Shown: positions 8,742 to 17,956 of the stretch, one piece after another | Position numbering within the stretch: position 1 is the stretch's first letter | Layout of the letters: every line of letters starts with the position of its first letter | From: Thalassobellus sp050294475 | Lineage (GTDB): Bacteria; Bacteroidota; Bacteroidia; Flavobacteriales; Flavobacteriaceae | Length of the DNA stretch: 64,000 nucleotides | Reading direction: 5' to 3' | Assembly (NCBI GenBank): GCA_050294475.1 | Contig: JBNKOE010000023.1 | Location: forward strand, 124,001 to 188,000 | Notes under the pieces: generated by a model | What the model saw: only the letters and a program-made list of their open reading frames with translations | What the model was told of the DNA's origin: nothing | The model's database searches: none | Position numbers and translations under genes: made by a program

Positions 8742-8755
8742 ATGACATTTGTCAT
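8742..8755. promoter_or_regulatory. FNR/CRP-type site for the cco operon
   Basis: ATGACATTTGTCAT is a near-perfect palindrome (6-bp arms around TT) of the TGAY-N4-RTCA type. It is centred about 40 bp before the predicted transcription start of ccoS, the position of a class II activator site. Confidence 0.7.
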
Positions 8756-8766
8756 GTTTTATTTTT

Positions 8767-11142
8767 TTATTCTAATTTCCTACCTAAAATATTAGTTGTA
8801 ATTGTTGTGAAAGCAACAATGCTAATAGAGCTTAAAGGCATTAATATAGCGGCAACAACAGGAGCTAATTGTCCTGTTATAGCAAAATATAACCCGATGC
8901 TATTATAAATAAATGATAGTAAAAAACTCCATTTAATTATTTTTATAGCCGACTTTGAAATTTTTATGTAATTGTACAGTTGATTAAATTTTGAAGCATC
9001 TAAAATGGCATCGCAAGCAGGGGAGAAAACATTCACGTTTTCTGAAATAGCAATGCCAATATTGCTTTGTGCAAGTGCACCTGCGTCATTTAAACCATCG
9101 CCAACCATTAAAACATTAGCGCCTTCGCTTTGATGATATTTTATGTATTCTAGTTTGTCTTCTGGTTTTTGATTGAAAAGTAGTTTGGTTTTTGTTGGTA
9201 GTAATTTGGTTAAATTATCTTTTTCTCCTGAATTATCACCAGAAAGAATTACTAAATCAAACTCTTTTTTTAGTGTATTGAATAATTGAGACAACCCTTT
9301 TCTGTAGGTGTTATAAAAGGTGAATTTCCCTTTATATGTATCGTTTGTACTAATATGAACAGACGTGTTTAAAGTAGTAGTTTGTGCCGAATGACCAATA
9401 AAAGAAGCTGATCCTACTTTAATATTATCATCTTTATAAGTAGCTGTAATGCCTTTGCCTAAATGTTCTTCATAACTATCTAAAGTTAGAATATCATGCT
9501 TATTTAATAGTTGGTAAAGTGATCGACTTAATGGGTGGTTGGAGCTTCTTAAAGTGCTTTTTAATAAGGTTTCTTCATCATTAGATAATTCTAAACCTTC
9601 ATAATTTATAGTTGTTTCTTTATTAGCCGTAATGGTTCCTGTTTTATCAAAAATGATAGTATTTATTTTAGATAGTTGTTCGATAACACTGGCATTTTTA
9701 AGATAGAACTTTTTCTTTCCTAAAATACGTAAAATATTTCCGAAAGTAAAAGGAGCTGCTAATGCTATGGCACATGGGCAGGCTATTATTAAAACAGATG
9801 TGAATACGTTTAATGCTTTGCTGGTATCGGATATTAACCAGAATGAAGTAGCTAAAAGCGCTATTAATAAAATGATTATTGTAAAACGCTTGCTAATTTT
9901 GTTGGTAATATTGGTAAACGATAGTTCTTTATCTTTTTTAAATACATCATTACTCCAAAGTTGGGTTAAGTAACTTTGTTCTACCGATTTTAAAACATCA
10001 ACTTCAATGCTTCCGTAAAGTTGTTTTCCGCCAGCAAATAGTTTATCGCCAGATTGTTTTGAAACGGTTTTAGATTCGCCTGTAACAAAACTATAATCTA
10101 TATGAGCGTTTCCTTTAATTAAAATACAGTCAACAGGAATTAACTCTTCATTTCTAATTAAAAGTCGATCCCCTTTTTTAATATCATAAACTTGAATAGA
10201 TTCTTCTTCATTGTCATCTGTTATTTTGGTAATTCCAATAGGGAAATACGATTTGTAATCGCGTTCAAAAGATAGAAATGTATAGGTTTTTTGCTGAAAA
10301 AACTTCCCTAGTAATAAAAAGAAAATGAGTCCTGTAAGGCTATCAAAAAAGCCAGAACCTGTGTTTAAAATAATTTCGGCAGTACTTCTTATAAATAATA
10401 CAGTAATACCTATAACTATAGGAACATCAATGTTTAAAATTTTAGTTCGTAATCCTTTATATGCTGAAATAAAATAATCTTGAGCCGAATAAAAAACAAC
10501 GGGTATTGAAAACGTAAACATAATCCATCTAAAAAGTGGTTTAAATTGTTCTAACCAAAATTCGTTGACTTGAAAATATTCAGGAAATGATAAGAACATC
10601 ACATTACCAAACGCAAAACCAGCTACACCTAGCTTGTAAATTAATGTTCTGTTTATATGTTTTTTGCCAACACTATAATCATCTAAGCTTATAAACGGTT
10701 CGTAGCCAATACTACTTAATAAAATAACGAGTTCTTTTAAAGGAAGTAATTCTATGTTGAAATTTATTCGAACGGTCTTTTTACCAAAATTGACTATTGA
10801 TGAACTAATATTAGGATGTAATTTATTCAAATTCTCTAAAATCCAAATACAAGAACTACAATGAATATGCGGAATATATAGTGTTACTATTTGTGTTGTG
10901 GCATTGTTAAATTCTAGAAGTTGATCTATTATTTTAGTATTTTCTAAAAAGTTGTATTTGCCTTCAATGTCTTTAGGGGTTGCGCCAGGAGCAGCTTGTA
11001 AATCGTAATAACAGCTTAAATCGTTTTCAGAAAAAATCTGATAAACAGTTTTGCAGCCATTGCAACAGAATGCTTTATCGTCATATGTGATTTTTGCAGA
11101 AGTTGCATCTAAACCACAGTGAAAACATGTGTTTTTACTCAT
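8767..11142 (-). CDS. ccoI: Copper-translocating P-type ATPase CcoI/FixI
   Basis: 791 residues. A cysteine-rich N-terminal domain (CFHCGL, FCCNGCKTVY) is followed by an HMA-like motif HCSSC (C95, C98). The membrane CPC motif is in IIACPCAIALAAP near residue 455, the phosphorylation site DKTGT near 498, and the hinge GDGLNDAGAL in the last quarter. This is the P1B ATPase that exports Cu(I) for insertion into cbb3 oxidase. Same strand as the cco operon but with its own promoter; 75 bp separate its stop from ccoS. Confidence 0.94.
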   Translation of the reverse strand: MSKNTCFHCGLDATSAKITYDDKAFCCNGCKTVYQIFSENDLSCYYDLQAAPGATPKDIEGKYNFLENTKIIDQLLEFNNATTQIVTLYIPHIHCSSCIWILENLNKLHPNISSSIVNFGKKTVRINFNIELLPLKELVILLSSIGYEPFISLDDYSVGKKHINRTLIYKLGVAGFAFGNVMFLSFPEYFQVNEFWLEQFKPLFRWIMFTFSIPVVFYSAQDYFISAYKGLRTKILNIDVPIVIGITVLFIRSTAEIILNTGSGFFDSLTGLIFFLLLGKFFQQKTYTFLSFERDYKSYFPIGITKITDDNEEESIQVYDIKKGDRLLIRNEELIPVDCILIKGNAHIDYSFVTGESKTVSKQSGDKLFAGGKQLYGSIEVDVLKSVEQSYLTQLWSNDVFKKDKELSFTNITNKISKRFTIIILLIALLATSFWLISDTSKALNVFTSVLIIACPCAIALAAPFTFGNILRILGKKKFYLKNASVIEQLSKINTIIFDKTGTITANKETTINYEGLELSNDEETLLKSTLRSSNHPLSRSLYQLLNKHDILTLDSYEEHLGKGITATYKDDNIKVGSASFIGHSAQTTTLNTSVHISTNDTYKGKFTFYNTYRKGLSQLFNTLKKEFDLVILSGDNSGEKDNLTKLLPTKTKLLFNQKPEDKLEYIKYHQSEGANVLMVGDGLNDAGALAQSNIGIAISENVNVFSPACDAILDASKFNQLYNYIKISKSAIKIIKWSFLLSFIYNSIGLYFAITGQLAPVVAAILMPLSSISIVAFTTITTNILGRKLE

Positions 11143-11168
11143 TATTATTTGCTCATTTATACCTAAGT

Positions 11169-11176
11169 CAAAATTG
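11169..11176 (-). promoter_or_regulatory. -7 element of the ccoI promoter
   Basis: CAATTTTG on the minus strand is one base off TAnnTTTG. It is centred 33 bp downstream of the FNR-type site at 11199-11212, the same spacing as at ccoS, usp and ppdK. Confidence 0.5.
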
Positions 11177-11198
11177 AAAAAAGATGTGCTTTATAAAT

Positions 11199-11212
11199 AT
11201 GATATTTATCAT
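11199..11212. promoter_or_regulatory. FNR/CRP-type site for ccoI
   Basis: ATGATATTTATCAT has 6-bp arms around TT and the core TGAT-N4-ATCA, nearly the classical FNR box. It lies 57 bp upstream of the ccoI start. No matching -7 element is found on the plus-strand side towards the histidine kinase gene. Confidence 0.7.
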
Positions 11213-11362
11213 GTTTTACTTAATTTTACAAAACAAGAATATTTAATATGAAGCATTGGAAACAATTTATTAATCAGTGTTTTAATTTATTTATAACTTT
11301 TAAAAGAGGTGTAATCATTATGGTTTTAGCACTATTTATTAAACATCAATACTTATTAACTA

Positions 11363-12604
11363 ATGTTTCAAAGCGAGGATAGTGTTTTTAATGTACTTTT
11401 TGAAGCTGTTTCAGAAGGGGTTATTGTAGTAGATAAACATCAGAGAATTGTTGCTACAAATAAATCTTCAGAAAGTATGTTTGGTTATACTAAAGAAGAA
11501 TTAAAAAATCAACATCTCAATGTTTTAATTCCTAAAACGTATCATTCAAATCATGGTGCGCACTTTGAAGGGTTCATGGCTAAAAAGGAAAGCCGTAAAA
11601 TGGGGCATGGAAGAGATATTTATGGTGCGCGTAAAGACGGTATTGTATTTCCTGTTGAAGCGGGTTTAAATCCTTTAGAAATTAAAGGAGATACTTATAT
11701 AATGACTTTGGTTATTGATATTTCAATACGTAAACAACAAGAACTAGAGTTGTTAGAATTAAATACAAAGTTAGAAAAGAAAGTACAAGAGCGTACCAAT
11801 GAATTAAGTAAAACGGTAGAGGCATTAAAAATAGTAAATGTTGAGCGTGATGCCGAAATTAAGAAACGTAAAGAAGCTCAAGATAAAATAAGTAATGCGC
11901 TTAAAAGAGAAAAAGAGCTTAATGAATTAAAAACCAAGTTCTTGTCGTTAGTGTCTCATGAATTTAAAACGCCTTTAAGTGGAATTTTAACGTCTTGTAT
12001 GTTGTTAAGTAAATATAAATTAACCGAACAACAAGAAAGAAGAGATAAGCATATAAAAACAATTTCAGACAAAGTACATTACTTAAATAATATATTAAAT
12101 GATTTCTTATCTATTGAAAAACTGGAAACAGGAAAAATGAATTATAAGCTTACTACATTTAAATTAAGTAAAGTGGTAAATGAAGTAGTTTATAATGCCA
12201 ATATGCTTTTAAAAGATGGTCAGACAATTAATTATCCAGAGAATATAGATGATATGTCTTTACATCAAGATGAAAAAATTATAGAATTAGCATTATCAAA
12301 TTTGGTAAATAACGCTATTAAGTATTCATCAGAAAATACAATTGTCGATATCAATATTAAACAAGATGAAACACATACAACATTTAAGATAAAAGATAAC
12401 GGAATTGGAATTCCTATTAAAGATCAAAAAAGTATATTCAATCGTTATTTTAGGGCAGAAAACGCTTTACTTGCTCAAGGAACAGGTATAGGATTAAATA
12501 TTGTTAAAAACCATTTAGAAAACTTAGGAGGTACCATAAGTTTTGTAAGTGAAGAAAATAAAGGAAGTACATTTACAATTATACTAAAAAATAAAGCTGA
12601 TTAA
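11363..12604 (+). CDS. PAS-domain sensor histidine kinase
   Basis: 413 residues without membrane segments, so probably cytosolic. A PAS domain (about 8-120) resembles FixL in its RDGxxFPV-type motif (RKDGIVFPVEAGL). A coiled coil follows (about 130-190), then the phosphoacceptor motif LVSHEFKTPL (H199) and a HATPase domain with NLVNNAIKYS and DNGIGIP. By alignment the haem-binding histidine of FixL appears replaced by arginine, although the arginine six positions later is present. It precedes a REC-CRP gene and follows the cbb3 locus, so it is the likely partner kinase. Its signal is unknown. Confidence 0.88.
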   Translation: MFQSEDSVFNVLFEAVSEGVIVVDKHQRIVATNKSSESMFGYTKEELKNQHLNVLIPKTYHSNHGAHFEGFMAKKESRKMGHGRDIYGARKDGIVFPVEAGLNPLEIKGDTYIMTLVIDISIRKQQELELLELNTKLEKKVQERTNELSKTVEALKIVNVERDAEIKKRKEAQDKISNALKREKELNELKTKFLSLVSHEFKTPLSGILTSCMLLSKYKLTEQQERRDKHIKTISDKVHYLNNILNDFLSIEKLETGKMNYKLTTFKLSKVVNEVVYNANMLLKDGQTINYPENIDDMSLHQDEKIIELALSNLVNNAIKYSSENTIVDINIKQDETHTTFKIKDNGIGIPIKDQKSIFNRYFRAENALLAQGTGIGLNIVKNHLENLGGTISFVSEENKGSTFTIILKNKAD

Positions 12605-12693
12605 TAAAACATTTAAAACTAAAGTATAGCACAATAAGAGTTGGTTATATAAATGTTAAATTTAATCCTTATAAGGAAAACTAAAACAAGCAC

Positions 12694-13752
12694 ATGAAAA
12701 AAGTATTATTGATAGAAGATGATGTTGTTTTAAGAGAGAATACAACAGAATTATTAGAACTATCTAATTACGAAGTTATAACTGCACCAAATGGTAAATT
12801 AGGTGTTGATACTGCTATAAAACATTTACCAAACATTGTTGTTTGCGATATTATGATGCCAGAACTCGACGGCTATGGCGTTTTAGATGCATTGTCTAAA
12901 AATGAAAGTACCAAACACATTCCTTTTATATTTTTATCAGCAAAAACAGAGCGTAGTGATGTTAGAAAAGGAATGGATTTAGGAGCCGATGATTATATTA
13001 CAAAACCTTTTGAAGAAGAAGAGCTTATAAGTGCTATTGAAAGCAGATTAGCTAAAGCTGCTATTTTAAAGGATACATATGAGGAAAATGAGGAGCATGA
13101 GGAAAATGTTTCAGATGAAGGAAGTATTAGAACGCTTAACGATTTAAAGAATTTTTTTGATGATAATGGTGATGTTGTAGAATTTGCTCATGGAGATGTT
13201 GTTTATGAAGAAGGTCAAAATTCAAATTATATTTATTTAATTTCAAAAGGACTAGTAAAATCTCATAAGCTAGACGAACAAGGAAAAGATCTTACAACAG
13301 CCTTATATAAAGAAGATGATTTGTTTGGATATACATCATTTACGCAAAACACAGTATATCAAGAAACTACAACAGTAATTAAAGATACAACCTTAATAGG
13401 GATTTCTAAAAACCAATTAAAGGATGTACTTGAAAATAATCATAAAGTAACTCTAGAGTTAATTCAATTACTAACAGAAGATCTTACAGATGTTAAAGAG
13501 CATTTGTTGCAAATGGCATACAGTTCAGTTAAAAAAAGAACTGCTAATACCATCTTAAAATTTGCAGAAAAACTTAATAGAAAACCTGAAGATGTTATAA
13601 GAATTTCGCGTAACGATTTAGCAAGTGTAGCAGGTATTGCAACAGAAAGTTTAATAAGAACACTTTCTAGTTTTAAAGATAGTGGCATTATTGAGATAGA
13701 AGGCAGGAATATTAAGATTTTAGATTTAAATAAACTGCAACAAGTAACTTAA
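12694..13752 (+). CDS. Response regulator fused to a CRP/FNR-type DNA-binding protein
   Basis: 352 residues. The receiver domain (1-120) has the phosphoacceptor aspartate D52 in VVCDIMMPE and the conserved lysine in YITKPFEEEE. An acidic linker (about 125-145, rich in Glu) leads to a cyclic-nucleotide-type beta-roll (160-265) and a CRP helix-turn-helix (275-345) with recognition helix ATESLIRTLSSFK. The Glu and Arg that contact TGA half-sites in FNR are present. Phosphorylation by the upstream kinase would therefore act on a CRP-type activator. Candidate for binding the ATGAY-N4-RTCAT sites. Confidence 0.9.
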   Translation: MKKVLLIEDDVVLRENTTELLELSNYEVITAPNGKLGVDTAIKHLPNIVVCDIMMPELDGYGVLDALSKNESTKHIPFIFLSAKTERSDVRKGMDLGADDYITKPFEEEELISAIESRLAKAAILKDTYEENEEHEENVSDEGSIRTLNDLKNFFDDNGDVVEFAHGDVVYEEGQNSNYIYLISKGLVKSHKLDEQGKDLTTALYKEDDLFGYTSFTQNTVYQETTTVIKDTTLIGISKNQLKDVLENNHKVTLELIQLLTEDLTDVKEHLLQMAYSSVKKRTANTILKFAEKLNRKPEDVIRISRNDLASVAGIATESLIRTLSSFKDSGIIEIEGRNIKILDLNKLQQVT

Positions 13753-13774
13753 TTTATTAAAATATAGGGGATAT

Positions 13775-13788
13775 ATGATTTTGGTCAT
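13775..13788. promoter_or_regulatory. FNR/CRP-type site for the universal stress gene
   Basis: ATGATTTTGGTCAT fits ATGAY-N4-RTCAT. It is centred exactly 33 bp before the centre of the -7 element at 13811-13818 and lies 56 bp upstream of the gene. Confidence 0.68.
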
Positions 13789-13810
13789 ATTTCGTTAAAC
13801 ATCATGCATC

Positions 13811-13818
13811 TATTTTTG
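13811..13818 (+). promoter_or_regulatory. -7 element of the universal stress gene
   Basis: TATTTTTG matches TAnnTTTG, giving a transcription start near 13821 and a leader of about 23 bases before ATG 13844. Confidence 0.62.
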
Positions 13819-13843
13819 TTTTTTACAAGAAGAGAAGATACGC

Positions 13844-14683
13844 ATGAAGAATATTTTAATACCAACTGATTTTTCTGAAAACGCATGGAATGCTATTGAG
13901 TATGCACTCCGTTTTTTTAGTAAGTCAACATGTAACTTTTATATATTGCATGTTGATACTTCAAATGTTTTAACATATAATGAAAATGCATCTGTTTTTG
14001 ATGATACTACAGTCTCAAGTGTTTTAAAAAAATCTTCAAAAAAACTTTTACAACAAACAATTAAACGAATAAATAAAAGACCTCAATTAAATCCTAATCA
14101 TAAATATTTTCCCGTTACTGATAATAATTATATTATCAATTCTATTAGAAAACAGGTTGTAGAAAAAAAGATTGATTATATTGTAATGGGAACTCGTGGC
14201 GCATCAGGTATTAATAAATTTGCTATTGGTAGTAATACAGGAAATGTTATTACAAAAGTAAAATGTACAACATTAGTTGTGCCTGAAAATGCTAAATATG
14301 TAAATGTGAAAGAGATTGCTTTTCCAACAGATTTCTCGTTTTTTTATCCTGCAGAAACATTGCAACCTATGGCAGACGTAGTAGAATCTCGTCAGGCATC
14401 AGTAAGAGTTTTAAATATTAAAAGAAATGATGTTGAATTAAATGAAGAGCAACAAAAAAACAAAGAGTTTTTAGATGACTATTTTAATAATAATGAACAT
14501 AGTTTTCATTTTTTAACTAATAATCATATTGAAGGTGCTATTCAGGAATTTGTTGAAAGTCGAGACATAAATCTAATAGCAATGTTAGCTAAAAATTTAA
14601 ATTATTTTCAAAAAATATTATTTCACCCTACAGCTCCAAAAATAAGTTATTATACAGATATTCCTTTCTTAGTTTTGCATTAA
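13844..14683 (+). CDS. Tandem universal stress protein
   Basis: 279 residues with two Usp domains. The first (about 1-145) begins MKNILIPTDFSENAWNAIEYA and carries the nucleotide-binding pattern GTRGASGINKFAIGSNTGNV. The second (about 155-279) begins EIAFPTDFSFFYPAE and is more divergent, without the glycine-rich loop. Tandem Usp proteins are common in Flavobacteria and in oxygen-limitation regulons of other bacteria. An FNR-type site and -7 element precede it, so induction together with cbb3 oxidase is likely. Confidence 0.92.
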   Translation: MKNILIPTDFSENAWNAIEYALRFFSKSTCNFYILHVDTSNVLTYNENASVFDDTTVSSVLKKSSKKLLQQTIKRINKRPQLNPNHKYFPVTDNNYIINSIRKQVVEKKIDYIVMGTRGASGINKFAIGSNTGNVITKVKCTTLVVPENAKYVNVKEIAFPTDFSFFYPAETLQPMADVVESRQASVRVLNIKRNDVELNEEQQKNKEFLDDYFNNNEHSFHFLTNNHIEGAIQEFVESRDINLIAMLAKNLNYFQKILFHPTAPKISYYTDIPFLVLH

Positions 14684-14733
14684 AAGACATAAAAAGAGTA
14701 TCTTAGTTGGGTTTAATAAACATCAAAGTAATT

Positions 14734-15411
14734 ATGGGAAAGTGTGAACAATGCATAATTAAACAATTTAATTCGCTTAAGTCTTTAAATAAAGAAGAAC
14801 TAATACGTATTTCTGGGTGTAAAACATCTAAGGTTGTTAAAAAAGGTGAAATTATTTTTGAAGAAGGTGAAATTATAAATGGTGTTTATTGTATAAGAAA
14901 TGGTATTTGTAAATTATCTAAATTAAGTGAAAACGGAAAAGATCAGATAGTCAAAATGGTTGTAAAAGGACAACTATTAGGGCAGCGTTCGCTTATAACA
15001 GACGAGCCTTCAAATTTACAAGCCATGGCTTTAAACGATATGGAAGTTTGCTTTATTCCTAAAAGTGAAATGATTAGTGATTTGCAAAGCAATTCTAAAT
15101 TTTCATTTGACGTATTAAAAGATATGGCTCACGATTTAAAAGAAGCCGATAATATTATTGTTAATATGGCTCAAAAAACGGTACGTCAACGTTTAGCTGA
15201 AACATTAGTTTATATTCATGATAGTTTTGGCGTTAATCCAGATAAAACATTAAGTATCTTATTGTCACGAGAAGATTTTGCTAACATTGTTGGTACAGCA
15301 ACAGAATCGGCAATTCGTGTGTTATCACAATTCAAAAAAGAAGGACTTATTTCTACTATTGGAAAACAAATTAAAATTGAAAATTTAGAAGGTTTAAAGC
15401 GAGTAGAGTAA
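14734..15411 (+). CDS. Crp/Fnr family transcriptional regulator
   Basis: 225 residues from ATG 14734 (MGKCEQCIIKQFNSL); a TTG nine codons upstream is less likely. The N-terminus has Cys4 and Cys7 (CxxC), with further cysteines at 29, 53 and 59, so an FNR-like iron-sulfur cluster is possible but the spacing differs from E. coli FNR. A beta-roll (30-140) precedes a helix-turn-helix with recognition helix ATESAIRVLSQFK, keeping the Glu and Arg that read TGA. Close behind the Usp gene and probably cotranscribed. Candidate oxygen or redox regulator of the sites in this window. Confidence 0.9.
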   Translation: MGKCEQCIIKQFNSLKSLNKEELIRISGCKTSKVVKKGEIIFEEGEIINGVYCIRNGICKLSKLSENGKDQIVKMVVKGQLLGQRSLITDEPSNLQAMALNDMEVCFIPKSEMISDLQSNSKFSFDVLKDMAHDLKEADNIIVNMAQKTVRQRLAETLVYIHDSFGVNPDKTLSILLSREDFANIVGTATESAIRVLSQFKKEGLISTIGKQIKIENLEGLKRVE

Positions 15412-15659
15412 CTTTTGTCTATTTTTTCTTTTTTTTACAATAAGATAAATCTAATTGTTTTAATAGGCGACAAGAGACTTCGTTGGTCTTGATTATATAG
15501 AGCTTGAATACTACCTTTTTACTCATTCTTAAAATTAAGAACTAACTCTAAATTTTGTAAAAAAATCTGCCTTTTCAGATAACCTCTTTTTGTGCAATAA
15601 AACTAGTTTTTTCACCTAAAATGATCAGAAAAAAAAGTCTTAACTTATAATTAAACGCT

Positions 15660-15688
15660 TTTTTTTAAATATTAAATATTTAAAAAAA
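15660..15688. repeat. 29-bp AT-only palindrome
   Basis: Symmetric about position 15674, with arms TTTTTTTAAATATT and AATATTTAAAAAAA. It contains no G or C, so the RNA hairpin would be weak. Could act as a bidirectional terminator or be low-complexity sequence. Confidence 0.4.
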
Positions 15689-15756
15689 TATGCTAATATT
15701 TTGTAATTTCTTATTCTACCTCTTTCTGCTTGCCACATTATAAATAACCATTAGAA

Positions 15757-15764
15757 TACTTTTG
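15757..15764 (+). promoter_or_regulatory. Possible -7 element before the sugar cassette
   Basis: TACTTTTG fits TAnnTTTG, but the nearest upstream TTG (15730-15732) is 24 bp away, longer than usual. The leader would be about 85 bases. Confidence 0.3.
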
Positions 15765-15852
15765 TTTTTCTTGGTTGTTAGTCTTTAAAGCTTTAAATTA
15801 TGGGGAAATCGATACTTTAATTTAGTTAAATAATAAAAAATTAAAACCATTT

Positions 15853-17934
15853 ATGAGTAAAATTAAAGATAGAATTCAATCAGATATAAAGCTTCTTTCT
15901 TTTGATATTGATAACACATTAATTGATTTTCATACACACAAAAGTAACTTTCCTAAAATTTGGAATAAATACAAAAAGCAAACAGATGTCTTGCTTACTT
16001 ATAATACAGGGCGATTAATTGACGATGTCCTTAGTTTGATAAAAAAAAGTATTCTCCCTAAACCAGATTATATAATAGCTGGTGTAGGTACTCTTATTTA
16101 TGATTGTAATAGAAATTGCGTAGTTAAAGAATTTAATGATGTACTTGATGATGGCTGGGATTTAACTAAGGTAGAAGAAGTGGTACAAAGTATAAATCAT
16201 CCAATTAGCGAACAGCCAGCTAAATTTCAACATTCATATAAGCGAAGTTATTATTTTCATGATGCTACAGAAGGACTAATATCTAGTATCGAACAAGATT
16301 TTGCAAATGCAGATATGCATATAAATGTTGTGTATTCTGGTGAAAAGTTTTTAGATATTCTTCCTAAATGGGCGAATAAAGGTAATGCATTACAGTGGTT
16401 ACTTAAAAAATTAGATTTAAAAGACAATAATGTAGTCGTTGCCGGAGATAGTGGAAATGATTCGGCTATGTTTAACCTAGATAATGTTAGAGGTATTGTT
16501 GTTGCAAATGCACATGAAGAACTTTATAGGTTTACAAAACATAGAGAAATTTATCATGCCGAGGGCGACCATGGCGATGGTGTTATTGAAGGACTTATAT
16601 ATTATGGTATATTACCTGAAGCGGCAAAAATAAATAATGAAGAGGATCATATAGATGATTATATTATTCAGCAAGAATTAAGTAATATAGCTGAAGAAGA
16701 TGATAATGAAAAAATTGATTTAATAAAAGAAGGTTATGAAAAAGCTGTTGAAGCTTTAAAAAAGAATATTACGCCTTTAGGTTTTTCAGCTTGTTCTATT
16801 AAAGATAATGTACCTAATGGAACTGATGAAAATTATCACAGCGTTTGGGCTAGAGATGGTGCCATAACCGTTATAGGATCTTTATCACTTATAAATGATG
16901 AAGAAATTCATCAATGCCAACGTCAAACACTAATTACGTTGTTTGAACACATTTCACGAAACGGTCAAATACCATCTAATGTTCGAATAAAAGATAATGT
17001 TGCCGATTATTCAGGTGTTGGTGGCATTTGTTCTATAGATAGTGGTATATGGGTGATCATCGCTTTTTACGAATATGTAAATGTAACCAAGGATATAAAA
17101 TTTCTCCGAAAATATATTTCAGATATAAAAGAAACCATGCGTTGGTTAGGTGCTCATGATAGTAATAACGATGCACTTTTAGAAATTCCAGAAGCAGGAG
17201 ATTGGACCGATTTGTTTGGGGGAAGTTATAATATTCTTTATGATGAAATTCTTTGGTATCGAGCTAATGTATGCTTCGGGCGTATGTTAGAAATGTTAGG
17301 TAATTATGAAGAAGCTGGCGAGTATATAAGATGGTCTCAGGTTATTAAAAAAGAAATATTACAAAATTTTTGGCCTTCAACACAACAAAAATTATTTCAG
17401 TCGGTATCTTTTGCCGAACGTCAATTTACACTCGGTGATACGCCATATTTAATAGCACAAACAACACCATTCGATTTTAGTTGGCGTTGCGATGTGTTTG
17501 GCAATGTATTAGCCTTTTTGCACGGTGCTGTTGATGCCGAAAAGGCTCGTCAAACTTTTAAGTTTATGTTGGGTGTAGGTGTTAATGATCCTTTTCCTGT
17601 ATCTAATGTCTATCCTGTTGTAACTCCAGGTGATCCAGATTGGAAACCTTACTATACCGTTAATTTATTAAACTTACCCAACCATTACCATAACGGAGGA
17701 ATATGGCCTTTTGTAGGCGGATTTTGGGTGAAGTTTGTTAATAAATTAGGACTTCGTGATGTAGCTATTTCAGAGCTATACAAATTAGCATTAATTAATA
17801 AAGAAGGATTAACAGAAGAATGGGAATTTACCGAGTGGGCACATGGTACTACAGGTAAAGCCATGGGGAAAGCTTATCAAGCTTGGTCTGCTGCTCAATT
17901 TATATCGGCATGTAATCATTTAAAAATAATTTAA
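15853..17934 (+). CDS. HAD sugar-phosphate phosphatase fused to an (alpha/alpha)6 glycosidase
   Basis: 693 residues. Residues 1-265 are a HAD-IIB phosphatase of the sucrose-6-phosphate phosphatase type, with DIDNT (D18, D20), the threonine motif TYNTGR, a lysine in WANKGNALQWL and GDSGND. Residues 290-693 resemble glycosidases of the glycogen-debranching, glucoamylase and GH100 invertase kind (VWARDGAIT, EAGDWTDLFGG, WRCDVFGNVLAF, HYHNGGIWPF). A sucrose-phosphate-synthase-like gene and a fructokinase follow, which suggests a fructose-containing disaccharide as substrate. The specificity of the glycosidase half is not certain. Confidence 0.85.
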   Translation: MSKIKDRIQSDIKLLSFDIDNTLIDFHTHKSNFPKIWNKYKKQTDVLLTYNTGRLIDDVLSLIKKSILPKPDYIIAGVGTLIYDCNRNCVVKEFNDVLDDGWDLTKVEEVVQSINHPISEQPAKFQHSYKRSYYFHDATEGLISSIEQDFANADMHINVVYSGEKFLDILPKWANKGNALQWLLKKLDLKDNNVVVAGDSGNDSAMFNLDNVRGIVVANAHEELYRFTKHREIYHAEGDHGDGVIEGLIYYGILPEAAKINNEEDHIDDYIIQQELSNIAEEDDNEKIDLIKEGYEKAVEALKKNITPLGFSACSIKDNVPNGTDENYHSVWARDGAITVIGSLSLINDEEIHQCQRQTLITLFEHISRNGQIPSNVRIKDNVADYSGVGGICSIDSGIWVIIAFYEYVNVTKDIKFLRKYISDIKETMRWLGAHDSNNDALLEIPEAGDWTDLFGGSYNILYDEILWYRANVCFGRMLEMLGNYEEAGEYIRWSQVIKKEILQNFWPSTQQKLFQSVSFAERQFTLGDTPYLIAQTTPFDFSWRCDVFGNVLAFLHGAVDAEKARQTFKFMLGVGVNDPFPVSNVYPVVTPGDPDWKPYYTVNLLNLPNHYHNGGIWPFVGGFWVKFVNKLGLRDVAISELYKLALINKEGLTEEWEFTEWAHGTTGKAMGKAYQAWSAAQFISACNHLKII

Positions 17935-17956
17935 ATAATAACTAAAATAAAAAACT

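Larger units (their letters stand above)
15412..15852. other. 441-bp gene-free stretch
   Basis: Very AT-rich with stop codons in all frames. It contains a 29-bp AT-only palindrome at 15660-15688, which could end the crp transcript, and a TACTTTTG at 15757-15764 that may be the -7 element of the downstream sugar cassette. I see no tRNA, FNR-type site or convincing RNA fold. Confidence 0.5.

Noticed and set aside
11363..11720. Haem-binding oxygen sensor of the FixL type
   Set aside because: The PAS domain is FixL-like, but the expected haem histidine aligns with arginine, so a haem sensor is not claimed.
15412..15852. Possible hidden small gene or RNA in the 441-bp gap
   Set aside because: No frame of useful length, no terminator with GC-rich stem and no promoter with correct spacing; only AT-rich symmetry.
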